Made by a program: the position numbers and the translations under genes
The notes under the pieces: model-generated
What the model was told of the DNA's origin: nothing
Database searches by the model: none
Seen by the model: only the letters and a program-made list of their open reading frames with translations
In this document: positions 44,648 through 53,502 of the stretch, in pieces
Layout of the letters: every line of letters starts with the position of its first letter
Numbering within the stretch: position 1 is the stretch's first letter
Assembly: GCF_029688735.1 (NCBI RefSeq)
Contig: NZ_JARULD010000001.1
Location: 310,001-374,000, forward strand
DNA: 64,000 nt
Origin: Qipengyuania flavescens
GTDB lineage: Bacteria; Pseudomonadota; Alphaproteobacteria; Sphingomonadales; Sphingomonadaceae
Direction: 5' to 3'

Positions 44648-47542
44648 ATGACCAGCTTCACCCCGCGCCGGCGCATTGCCGGCCTGCCCCTGCTCGCTCT
44701 GGCAGCGGCGGCCTGCCTCATGCCTGTTCATTCAGTTGCACAGGAAACGGAGCAGGCCGCTGAGACGCAAATCGAGCCGCGCACTGTCACCGGCTGGAAC
44801 TTCCCCGTCTACGACATCCCCGCCGACCCCGCCGTGCGCTTCGGCACGCTCGACAACGGCATGAAATACGCAATCATGCGCAATGCGACGCCGCAGAACG
44901 AGGTGGTGCTGCGCATGCGCTACGACGTCGGCTTCATCGACGAACTCGACGGAGAGCTAAACGCCGCGCACTTCATCGAGCACATGGCCTTCAACGGGTC
45001 GACCAATGTGCCCGAGGGCGAGATGATCAAGCTGCTCGAGCGCGAGGGGCTGAAGTTCGGCGCCGACACCAATGCCTCGACAGGCTTCGACGAGACGATC
45101 TACAAGCTGGCCCTGCCTCGCAATGACGAGAGCCTGATCGATACCGGTCTCATGCTGATGCGCGAGATCGGCTCGGAGCTAACGATCACGCAAGACGCGG
45201 TTGATCGGGAGCGCGGCATCCTGCAGTCGGAAATCCAGACCCGGAACAGCTATCAGGCGCGCAACGCCCGCACCTCCTTCAAATTGCTCGCTCCGGACAC
45301 GCTTTACGCCACGCGCTATCCCGGTCCCGATGGTGCCGGCCCCACCGCCACGGTAACCGCCGAACAATTGCGCGCGATGTACGAGCGCTATTACCGGCCG
45401 GACAATGCCACGCTGGTGATCGTAGGCGATGTCGATCCCGACATGATCGAGGCCAAGATCCAGGAGCGCTTCGCTGACTGGCAGAAGCCGGAAGAGCCGC
45501 TATTCGTGACCGACGTCGGCGAGATCGATTTCGAACGCGCTCCCGCAGCGACCAATTTCGTCGATCCGGCAATCGATTATATCGTCGAGATAACCCGCCA
45601 GTCGCCTTACGTCGAGCGCCCCACGACCGTTGCCGAGGCGCGCCGGGCATTCCAGATCGGCGTCGCCTCGCAAATCGTCAATCGCCGTTTGCAGAAGCTG
45701 GCGCTATCGCCCGAATCTCCGGTCCTGCGCGCGGGGATGCGGATTGCCGATTTTCAGGATGTCGCAACGCATGCAGGAGTCACCGTCTACGCCCGCGAGG
45801 ATCGCTGGGACGAAGCGCTCGCAGTCGGAGAGCAGGAGATCCGCCGCGCGCTCGAATTCGGCTTCACCGCCAGCGAGATCACCGAAGCGCTGACCAACCT
45901 CGATACGGCGCTGAAGAACGGCGCAGAGCGGCAGGCGACGCGGCCCAGCGCGACGCTGGCGAATGGCCTTATCGCAACGCTATCCGACGAGCGGCCCTTC
46001 GTGACGCCGGCAACCCGGTACGACGTGTTCAAGCAGATCCGCCCGGAACTGACGGCGGAGGCGGTCCATGCGACTTTCAGGCAAGCCTTCACCGGCTCTG
46101 GCCCGCTCATCCTAGTGGCCTCCAAAGTTCCGGTCGAGGGAGGCGAGGAGGCGATCCTGGCAAGCTATGAAATCTCACAAGAGGTTGCGGTCGCGCCGCC
46201 CGTCGAGGAGGCGACCGCCGACTTCGCATACACCGATTTCGGCACGCCCGGCACGGTGGTGGCGGACGAGCGGATCGACGATCTCGGCTTCCGCGCGCTG
46301 ACGTTCGACAATAATGTGCGGCTCAATCTCAAGCCGACCGAATTCAAGGACAACGAAGTTCGATTTCATGTCCGCATCGGCGCGGGCGAGCTGGGCTACG
46401 GGCTGGACCATCCAGGCGCGACGATGATGCTGAATTCGGTCTACGGACTTGCAGGGCTGGAGCAGCACGGTTTCGAGGAGCTGCGCCGCATCCTGGCGGG
46501 GCGGAATGTGAGCCTCGGCATCGCCTCCGCAACTGATCACTTCCATGCCGCAGGAACCACCAAGGCAGCCGATTTTGAGCGTCAGATGGAAGTGACCGCA
46601 GCCTATCTGACGGCTCCCGGCTATCGCGCCGAAGCCGAGGCCCGTTGGAATGCGATCATTCCGCCCTTCATTGCGCAGACCGACGCCTCGCCGATCAACG
46701 TCTTCCGCAACGAGGTTCGCCGCGTGATCGCCGGAGGAGACAAGCGCTTCGGGACGCTGGACAAGCAGGAACTGCTCGGGCTGACGCTCGAAGACTTGCG
46801 TGCCGCCGTCGCGCCGGGGCTCGAACAGGGTGCGATCGAGATCGCCGTGGTCGGCGATTTCGAAGAACAGCAGGTGATCAACGCCGTCGCGCGGACCTTC
46901 GGTGCCTTGCCGGAGCGACCCGAGGCACTGCGCGACTACCCCGAAGCGCGGCAGGTTGCCTTCCCGCAGGATCGCAGCCTGCGCACGCTCTACCACAAGG
47001 GTGAGGCCGATCAGGGCCTTGTCCATGTCGCCTGGCCGACCGATGACGACGACGATCATAAGGCGGAGATTACCGGCCAGCTTGCCGCAGCTGTCATCAG
47101 CCTCAGACTGACGGAAAAGCTGCGCGAGGAGCTTGGCGCGACCTATTCGCCCGAGGCCTATTCCAGCATGTCGAGCGCGTTCGACGGCTTCGGCTATCTC
47201 GGCGCGCTAGCCATCGTCGAACCGGCGAAGCAGGCTTTGGCCTTCGACGCCATCGACGAAATCGCCGCCGAGATGCGTGAGACGGAAGTGGACGACGACC
47301 TGCTGGCACGCGCCCGCAACCCGCTGGTGGAGCGTATCGCCAAGCAGCGGCGCGAGAACAGCTATTGGGTCGGCGCGCTCGAAAGCGCCCAGCTGCGCGC
47401 CGACCGCCTCGACCGCATTCGTCGCTACGAGCCGCGGCTGCGCGAGATCACCGCCGCCGACATCCAGGCTTTCGCCCGGCGCTACCTGACCGCCAACGGC
47501 GTGCTGCGCATTGCCGTCGTCCCGGAAGGCAGCGGCGAATAA
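44648..47542 (+). CDS. Secreted M16-family metallopeptidase
   Basis: A 964-residue exported protein of the pitrilysin-like (PqqL-type) group. A signal peptide (residues 1 to about 33, PLLALAAAACLMPVHSVA) leads the protein; the alanine-cysteine pair is not a good lipobox. The zinc motif H-x-x-E-H is HFIEH at residues 108-112, in AAHFIEHMAFNGS; the distal Glu is in DRERGILQSEIQTRNS. The second, inactive half carries TLEDLRAAV and TYSPEAYSS segments. It degrades peptides in the periplasm. A bidirectional terminator separates it from the interrupted receptor. Confidence 0.93.
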   Translation: MTSFTPRRRIAGLPLLALAAAACLMPVHSVAQETEQAAETQIEPRTVTGWNFPVYDIPADPAVRFGTLDNGMKYAIMRNATPQNEVVLRMRYDVGFIDELDGELNAAHFIEHMAFNGSTNVPEGEMIKLLEREGLKFGADTNASTGFDETIYKLALPRNDESLIDTGLMLMREIGSELTITQDAVDRERGILQSEIQTRNSYQARNARTSFKLLAPDTLYATRYPGPDGAGPTATVTAEQLRAMYERYYRPDNATLVIVGDVDPDMIEAKIQERFADWQKPEEPLFVTDVGEIDFERAPAATNFVDPAIDYIVEITRQSPYVERPTTVAEARRAFQIGVASQIVNRRLQKLALSPESPVLRAGMRIADFQDVATHAGVTVYAREDRWDEALAVGEQEIRRALEFGFTASEITEALTNLDTALKNGAERQATRPSATLANGLIATLSDERPFVTPATRYDVFKQIRPELTAEAVHATFRQAFTGSGPLILVASKVPVEGGEEAILASYEISQEVAVAPPVEEATADFAYTDFGTPGTVVADERIDDLGFRALTFDNNVRLNLKPTEFKDNEVRFHVRIGAGELGYGLDHPGATMMLNSVYGLAGLEQHGFEELRRILAGRNVSLGIASATDHFHAAGTTKAADFERQMEVTAAYLTAPGYRAEAEARWNAIIPPFIAQTDASPINVFRNEVRRVIAGGDKRFGTLDKQELLGLTLEDLRAAVAPGLEQGAIEIAVVGDFEEQQVINAVARTFGALPERPEALRDYPEARQVAFPQDRSLRTLYHKGEADQGLVHVAWPTDDDDDHKAEITGQLAAAVISLRLTEKLREELGATYSPEAYSSMSSAFDGFGYLGALAIVEPAKQALAFDAIDEIAAEMRETEVDDDLLARARNPLVERIAKQRRENSYWVGALESAQLRADRLDRIRRYEPRLREITAADIQAFARRYLTANGVLRIAVVPEGSGE

Positions 47543-47556
47543 ATCCGGCGGACGAC

Positions 47557-47593
47557 AAAAAGGCCGGGAAGGCATTCACCCTCCCGGCCTTTT
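47557..47593. terminator. Bidirectional terminator between M16 peptidase and receptor gene
   Basis: AAAAAGGCCGGGA (47557-47569) pairs with TCCCGGCCTTTT (47582-47593). T-runs are present on both strands, so it serves both converging genes. Confidence 0.85.
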
Positions 47594-47611
47594 CCCCCGT
47601 GACGATTTCAA

Positions 47612-49846
47612 TCAGTAGCGGACGCGGGCCGACACGCCGAAGACGCGCGGGTCGTTCACGAAACCGGTATTGTTGTTGAAATCGATGCCGCCCTTCACAT
47701 TGTCGGCATCGGTAATGTTGCGCACGAAGGCCGCGACTTCGAGGCTGCCGTCGGTGCGGGCATAGCCGACGCGCAGGCCGCCTTCGATCTGGTTGTTCGC
47801 GTTGAACTCCTCGCTCTCGTAGAGGAAGAAGTTCGTCGCGCCCTGATAGGCCCAGTCGGTGAAGGCGAAGATTTCGCCGCCATTGCCGATCGGGAAACCG
47901 TAACGCGCCGTTACGTCCGCGATCCATTCGGGCGCATTGGGGAACGGGTTGCCGTCCACCAGCGCGCGCGTGGTGCCGGACAGGACGACGGTCGGATCGA
48001 TGACGGTACACTGCGCGCAGATGCCTACGGCGAGGTTCTCGTCCTGGATCTTGGTGTCGTTCCAGCTGAGGCCGGCCGTAATCAGGAAATCGGGCGTCAC
48101 CTGGAAGGCGCTGTCGAGCTCGAAGCCGAGGCCGCGGCCCTTCTCCGCATTGACCAGCTGCACAAGGTTGCCTGCGCCGCCGACGGCAGAGAACTGCGGA
48201 TCTTCGATCGTGTAGTAATAGACCGCGCCGTTCAGGCGCACGCGGCGGTCGGCCAGCTCGGACTTGAAGCCGACTTCGTAGCTGGTGATCTTCTCCGACA
48301 GGGCTATCGAGGGCGGCGCGCCGAAGGCGACGTCGCGCCCCTGGATGGTCGGCGCACGGAAGCCGTTGGCGACGCGTGCGAAGACGCTGGCATCGTCGCT
48401 CACGTCGAGGAAGGCGGCGAGGTCCCAGCTAAGGCGCGAGTCCTCGACTTCGCGAAACTGCAGGCCGGGACCGGAGATGAAGGACGGCGAGGTCACGCCG
48501 AACTGCTTCTCGTCATCGGTCCAGCGGAGGCCGCCGGTCAGCTTGAGCACGTCGGTCACCTGCGCCGAGAGCTGGCCGAACACCGCCCAGCTATCGTTGG
48601 TGTGGCGGACCGTCACGGAAGGCGGGAAATCGAAGCCGACGGTGGTCACGTTGAAATCGCTCTCGAAGACGAACATGCCGACCTGCCAGTCCAGCGTGCC
48701 GCCGGTGTCGGAAGCAAGCCGCACCTCGTGGGTGAACTGGTCGAGCTCGATCGAGTCCTGCGTGTCGGAGGGGAACGGGATGAAGCCCGGGCCGCTCACC
48801 GGCAGGAAGGCCGCGCCGAAGCCGCCGTCGATATCGCCGCGGCTGGAACCCTCGCTGTTGGCCCAGGAGGTGATGCTGGTGACGGTGGCGAAATCGGCAT
48901 CGTAGTCGACGCGGATGGTCGCGATGTCGGCCTCGTACTGCGCCTGGTTGCCCGCGCCCGCGTCGTAGAACACGGTCTTGCGGTCGTAATTCTAGTTCAG
49001 CTCGTTATCGCCCGGCCCGAGGATATTGGCACGGAACAGCGTCGAGGTGCCTTCGAGGTCGCGCAACTGATACGAACCGAGGATACTCAGCCGGTCGGTC
49101 GGCGTCAGCAGCAGCTGGATGCGACCTGCGAGTTCGTCATAGGCGCCATAGGCATCCTCTTCGCCGGTGAAGCCGTTGTCGATGTAGTCGCCGCGGCTCT
49201 GCCACAGCCCCGACACGCGGACGGAGGCGATATCCGCCAGCGGCACGGTGATGCCTGCATCGAGCGAGATGGAATCGAAACTGCCATAGCTGATCGAGCC
49301 TTGCGCTTCGAAGGTGTCGCCGGGGCGCACGGTGTCGATCTTGACGATGCCGGCAGGTGTGTTGCGACCGAACAGCGTACCCTGCGGACCGCGCAGCACC
49401 TCGATGCGCTCGATATCGAAGATGGGGAAGCTCTTGAGCGTCACGTTTTCGAGGACGACATCGTCCATCACCACCGAGACCGGCTGCGAGGCAGCAAGGT
49501 CGAAATCGGTATTGCCGAGGCCGCGAATGTAGAAGCGCGGGGCGGCACGCCCGTTCGAGCTCTCGACGAACAGGCCGGGCACGCGTGCGGCGAGTGCGGT
49601 GACTTCGGCCCCGGCGTCGAAGATGGTCTTCACCGTGTCGGCATCGAGCGTGGCGGCGGACACCGGCACGTCCTGCAGGTTCTCTTCGCGGCGGTTGGCG
49701 GTCACGACGATCGTGTTGAGCTGGCCATCGCCCTGCTGTTCGGCGCCGGTCGGCTCGTCCTGCGCGAAAGCGGGCTGCGAAGCGGCGGCGGCGAGCGCCA
49801 CCAGGCTTATACCGAACAGGCGGCGGGCACGAATGCGATGGGTCAT
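47612..49846 (-). pseudogene. TonB-dependent receptor interrupted by an in-frame amber stop
   Basis: Read through, this is a 744-residue TonB-dependent receptor: a signal peptide (residues 1 to about 29, ASQPAFAQ), plug (NTIVVTANRREENLQDVPVSA, then FYIRGLGNTDFDL and VEVLRGPQGTLFGRN-type text written RIEVLRGPQGTLFGRNTPAG), then a barrel ending FGVSARVRY. Codon 285, at 48992-48994, is TAG, in the same frame on both sides (LN-stop-NYDRKTVFYDAG), with no shift and no other lesion visible. So either it is a recent pseudogene, or the base is an error, or the stop is suppressed. The receptor barrel type is common for vitamin B12/sugar-like ligands; the substrate is unknown. ATG 49846 starts the signal peptide. 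Confidence 0.88.
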
Positions 49847-50054
49847 GGAAAGGTCCTGCTTGATCCCCGCGCGATCCTCGCGGGGCGTTTGGAGGGTAAG
49901 GTCGAATGCGACTTGTGGCTCGATAGCCGATTCGCCGGCTATCCGCCTGCTGCAACTGCGAGATGCGTCACCAATCTGTAACCTATGTTGCATCGCGGCT
50001 ACAGAGTATGTCGCCGGAACACCGTCGCGATGCGGCAAAAGCCTGCCGCTCGTC

Positions 50055-50083
50055 TTGAAGTGCCGCGCGCTTCGCGGCATAGG
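50055..50083 (+). promoter_or_regulatory. Probable promoter of purS-purQ
   Basis: TTGAAG (50055-50060), 17 bases, then CATAGG (50078-50083), about 34 bases before purS. The -10 region (CATAGGCGCGC) is the same as at the tRNA-Phe promoter. Confidence 0.6.
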
Positions 50084-50116
50084 CGCGCGCACACTCGCGC
50101 TAGCGAAAGGCATCTC

Positions 50117-50350
50117 ATGAAAATCCGCGTTCTCGTCAGTCTCAAGCCCGGCGTGCTCGACCCGCAGGGCCGCGCCGTGCACCACGCGCTGGAAGGGCTC
50201 GGCTTTAAAGGCGTGGAGGATGTCCGCATCGGCCGGACGGTCGAACTCGATGTGGCAGACGGCACCAGCGACGAAGCGCTGGATGAAATGTGCCGCAAGC
50301 TGCTGGCCAATACGGTGATCGAGAATTACCGCATCGAGAAGGTCGGCTGA
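50117..50350 (+). CDS. purS: Phosphoribosylformylglycinamidine synthase subunit PurS
   Basis: A 77-residue subunit that bridges PurL and PurQ in the FGAM synthase complex. The family pattern is clear: [21 protein letters not shown] at the N terminus, [16 protein letters not shown] and the C-terminal [14 protein letters not shown]. Its stop overlaps the purQ start by one base, so the two are coupled. purL is not in the window. The 270 bases upstream, shared with the receptor gene, hold its promoter and nothing else I can recognise. Confidence 0.95.
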   Translation: MKIRVLVSLKPGVLDPQGRAVHHALEGLGFKGVEDVRIGRTVELDVADGTSDEALDEMCRKLLANTVIENYRIEKVG

Positions 50351-51021
50351 TGTCTTTCCGCGCCGCCGTCATCACCTTTCCCGGCTCGAACTGCGACCGC
50401 GACATGGCAGTGGCGATCGAGCAGGTGTCCAGCAGCGCGCCGCTGCGCGTCTGGCATGGCGATGCAGATTTGCCCGAGCGGCTCGATTTCATCGCCCTGC
50501 CCGGCGGCTTCTCCTACGGCGACTATCTGCGGTCGGGCGCGATGGCGGCGAACAGCCCGGTCATGCGCTCGGTCAAGGCCGCTGCGGATCGCGGTGTCCC
50601 GGTGCTCGGCGTATGCAATGGCTTTCAGGTCCTGACCGAGGCCGGCCTGCTGCCCGGCGCGCTGATGCGCAATGCCAGCCAGCATTTCATTTGCCGCACC
50701 GTCCCGCTCAGGGTCGAGAACGCACAATCGCTGTTCACGAGCGGCTACGAGGCGGGCGAGACGATCAACATCCCGGTCGCGCATCACGACGGCAATTACT
50801 TTGCCGACGACGAAACGCTCGACCGCATCGAAGGCGAAGGCGGCGTCGCCTTCCGCTATGCCGAGAATTGCAACGGATCGCGCCGCGATATCGCCGGCGT
50901 CCTCAACGCGGCGGGCAACGTCCTCGGCATGATGCCGCACCCCGAACGCGCGATCGAGCCTGCCCATGGCAACACCGACGGGCGCAAGCTGTTCGAAGCG
51001 GCGATCAAGGCTTTGGCCTGA
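50350..51021 (+). CDS. purQ: Phosphoribosylformylglycinamidine synthase subunit PurQ (glutaminase)
   Basis: A 223-residue class-I glutamine amidotransferase that supplies ammonia to PurL. The nucleophile is in [19 protein letters not shown], and the His and Glu of the triad are in [20 protein letters not shown] near the N terminus and [16 protein letters not shown] are further signatures of PurQ. ATG 50350 is shared with the purS stop. It ends 2 bases before the stop of the convergent GGDEF/EAL gene. Confidence 0.96.
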   Translation: MSFRAAVITFPGSNCDRDMAVAIEQVSSSAPLRVWHGDADLPERLDFIALPGGFSYGDYLRSGAMAANSPVMRSVKAAADRGVPVLGVCNGFQVLTEAGLLPGALMRNASQHFICRTVPLRVENAQSLFTSGYEAGETINIPVAHHDGNYFADDETLDRIEGEGGVAFRYAENCNGSRRDIAGVLNAAGNVLGMMPHPERAIEPAHGNTDGRKLFEAAIKALA

Positions 51022-51023
51022 CC

Positions 51024-53348
51024 CTAAGCCCGCTTGCGGACAGCCTCCGCATTGCTCCGCACGAACAGCATCCGCACATCGGTGGCAGGCATGGGGCGGC
51101 CGAAGTGATAGCCCTGGATCTTGTTGCAGCGCAGGCTGCGGATCATCTCGGCTTCTTCCTCATTCTCCACGCCCTCGGCCGTAGTGGTCATGCCGAGGCT
51201 CTCCGCCATGGCGACCACGGCGCGAATGATGGCGAGCGATTCCCGGCTCTGCTGCGCTGCCCCCTGAACGAAGCTGCGATCGACCTTGATGGTCGAGAAC
51301 TTGAGTTTGCGCAGGTAGCCGAGCGAGGAATAGCCGGTCCCGAAATCGTCCAGCGCGACCGAGCAGCCGAGCGTCATGCACTGCTCCAGCGCCTTGCGGG
51401 CCACGCTCGCGTCGCGCAGGAAGATGCTCTCGGTCACCTCGATCTCGAGCCGCTTCGGGTCGAGGCCGCTGTGCGACAGCGCCTGCACCACGGTCGCGGC
51501 GAAATCGGGCTCCAGCAGCTGCTCCGGCGAGACGTTGATGTTGACCTTCACATGAGACGGCCAGTTGCCGGCCGCTTCCTTGCACGCTTCCTGCATCACC
51601 CAGGTGCCGATCGGCACGATTAGCCGCGTATCTTCCGCCAGCGGGATGAACTTGCCCGGGCTGACGAAGCCATGCTCGCTGCTGTTCCAGCGGACCAGAG
51701 TCTCGAAGCTGACGACCTTCTCGGTCTTGGCATCGACCACCGGCTGGTAGTGGAGCAGCATTTCGCCGCGTTCCAACGCCTTGCGGAGCGAAAACTCCAG
51801 CTGGCGCTTCTCTTCCGCATTTGCATGGAGCGACGGTTCGTAATCGCAATGCTCGGTACCGCCCGCATCCTTCGCCCGATAAAGCGCGAGGTCGGCATTG
51901 CGCAGCAGTTCCTCGACCGTCTTGCCATCGCGCGGACCCACGGCCGAACCGACGCTGGCGCCGACATAGAGGATCTGGTTTTCGATCTGGTATGGCTCTG
52001 ACAGCTGTTCGATAACGGCGCGTGCGAGACGGTCGATGCGCTTGCGATCGGAGGCGTCGCGGATGACGACAGCGAATTCGTCCCCGCCCAGGCGACCGCA
52101 GATCTCGCCTTCACCCGTCAGGCTTTTCAGGCGACCGGCAACCTGCGCCAGCAGCTGGTCTCCGACGAGATGGCCGAGGGAGTCATTGACCGATTTGAAG
52201 CGATCCAAATCGATCATCAGGAAAGCGCAGCGCGTGCGCCAATGCGCCGCATACTCCAGCGCTTCGCCCAGCGTTTCATTGAGCAAGAGGCGGTTCGGCA
52301 ATTGTGTGAGGGTGTCGTAGCGAGCAAGAAAGGCGATCTGGTCGGAGGACTCGCGCTGTTCGGTCACATCGGAGCCGACACCACGGAAGCCAATGAACTT
52401 GCCAGCTTCGTCGAGCATGGGGGTGCCGGAGATTTCCCACCAGCGTTCCGCACCGCGAATATTCACGCGGATGACTAGCTCCGAAAAAGATTCCTTGCGC
52501 TTCAGCTTCTCAGCGAACTCGCGCAGCCCATCGGAATCGGTAGCGGGATTCAGATCGCGGCCGGAAATAAGGTCGAAAAACAGCTTGCCTTCGGCATCTT
52601 CGGCGCTGCATCCGAGCGCAAAGGCGAAGCGTGGCGATACCGATTTCAGGCGGCGGCGCGGATCGATCTGCCAGAGCCAGTCTGCCTGGTTTTCCTCGAA
52701 TTCCCGCAAGAGCATGGAGACGACTTCGCTTTTTTCCATCGCGGCAGTCTCGTTCAACCGCCCGGTCACTGCGACGCGGGCATTCTCGATAGTGCCGAAC
52801 GCCGCGAATAACATCGTGAACGTGACAACGGTCAGAAGCAGCCAGTCGCCAGCAAGCAGCGCGGCGACCAGCCCGCCGATCCCTGTCGCGATGGTAAAGG
52901 CGATCGATCCAAGCGGGGCGCTGAAACGGCTTGCCGCATTGGCGAGAATTAGAACCGCAGGAATGCTCCAGACGATTGCCAGGTGGTTCGCTCCGCCGGT
53001 CTGCGCGAAGAGCATCAAGCCGATCCCCCAGACGACGCCCTTGGCAGCGCTCGCCACGGCATGGCGCCGCATCTCCCAGATGCCAAAATGGACAGTGTCT
53101 GCAAAACGCGCAGCCCGATCTTCGTGGGCAGCAAGCAGAACCGCGAAGAACAAGGCCACGCCCCAGGCTCCGATCAGTGCCAGATCGACTTCGCCCCACA
53201 GGATCAGGGCGACCAAGGCGAAACCGATCGCATGCGAAATGGCGCGCGCCATCATGCGCTTGCTCAGCTGGGTGTATTGATAGCCGTGGATGCGCGACCA
53301 CTCGGCACCAGCGGGCGTCGATAGCCCGATAGCTTCCCCAATCGACAT
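51024..53348 (-). CDS. Membrane-anchored PAS-GGDEF-EAL cyclic-di-GMP protein
   Basis: A protein of about 774 residues. About five membrane segments fill the first 190 residues; a PAS-like sensor follows (ADWLWQIDPRRRLKSVSPRF), then the cyclase domain with RLGGDEFAVVI (GGDEF intact at about 421-425) and an EAL domain where the motif reads ETL (SFETLVRW, about 549-551). The EAL catalytic residues further on are present: VNINVS, EIEVTES, ALDDFGTGYSS, IKVDRSFV and TAEGVE. The GGDEF lacks an upstream R-x-x-D inhibitory site. Both making and breaking c-di-GMP are possible. The start is uncertain: ATG 53348, GTG 53390 or TTG 53411. Confidence 0.9.
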   Translation of the reverse strand: MSIGEAIGLSTPAGAEWSRIHGYQYTQLSKRMMARAISHAIGFALVALILWGEVDLALIGAWGVALFFAVLLAAHEDRAARFADTVHFGIWEMRRHAVASAAKGVVWGIGLMLFAQTGGANHLAIVWSIPAVLILANAASRFSAPLGSIAFTIATGIGGLVAALLAGDWLLLTVVTFTMLFAAFGTIENARVAVTGRLNETAAMEKSEVVSMLLREFEENQADWLWQIDPRRRLKSVSPRFAFALGCSAEDAEGKLFFDLISGRDLNPATDSDGLREFAEKLKRKESFSELVIRVNIRGAERWWEISGTPMLDEAGKFIGFRGVGSDVTEQRESSDQIAFLARYDTLTQLPNRLLLNETLGEALEYAAHWRTRCAFLMIDLDRFKSVNDSLGHLVGDQLLAQVAGRLKSLTGEGEICGRLGGDEFAVVIRDASDRKRIDRLARAVIEQLSEPYQIENQILYVGASVGSAVGPRDGKTVEELLRNADLALYRAKDAGGTEHCDYEPSLHANAEEKRQLEFSLRKALERGEMLLHYQPVVDAKTEKVVSFETLVRWNSSEHGFVSPGKFIPLAEDTRLIVPIGTWVMQEACKEAAGNWPSHVKVNINVSPEQLLEPDFAATVVQALSHSGLDPKRLEIEVTESIFLRDASVARKALEQCMTLGCSVALDDFGTGYSSLGYLRKLKFSTIKVDRSFVQGAAQQSRESLAIIRAVVAMAESLGMTTTAEGVENEEEAEMIRSLRCNKIQGYHFGRPMPATDVRMLFVRSNAEAVRKRA

Positions 53349-53502
53349 TGGTGCGATCCCGTTCGCGGGTGACTTCTCTTGGTCGCTCACCGGGAGACGG
53401 TTAACGCTCAATCGTTAGCTGCAGGTAAAGGCCCAATCGATTTTCGTGTAATTACCTGACGTTATCGCAGTTCGCTTTTCCGTAAGGAATACAGCGACGA
53501 AC

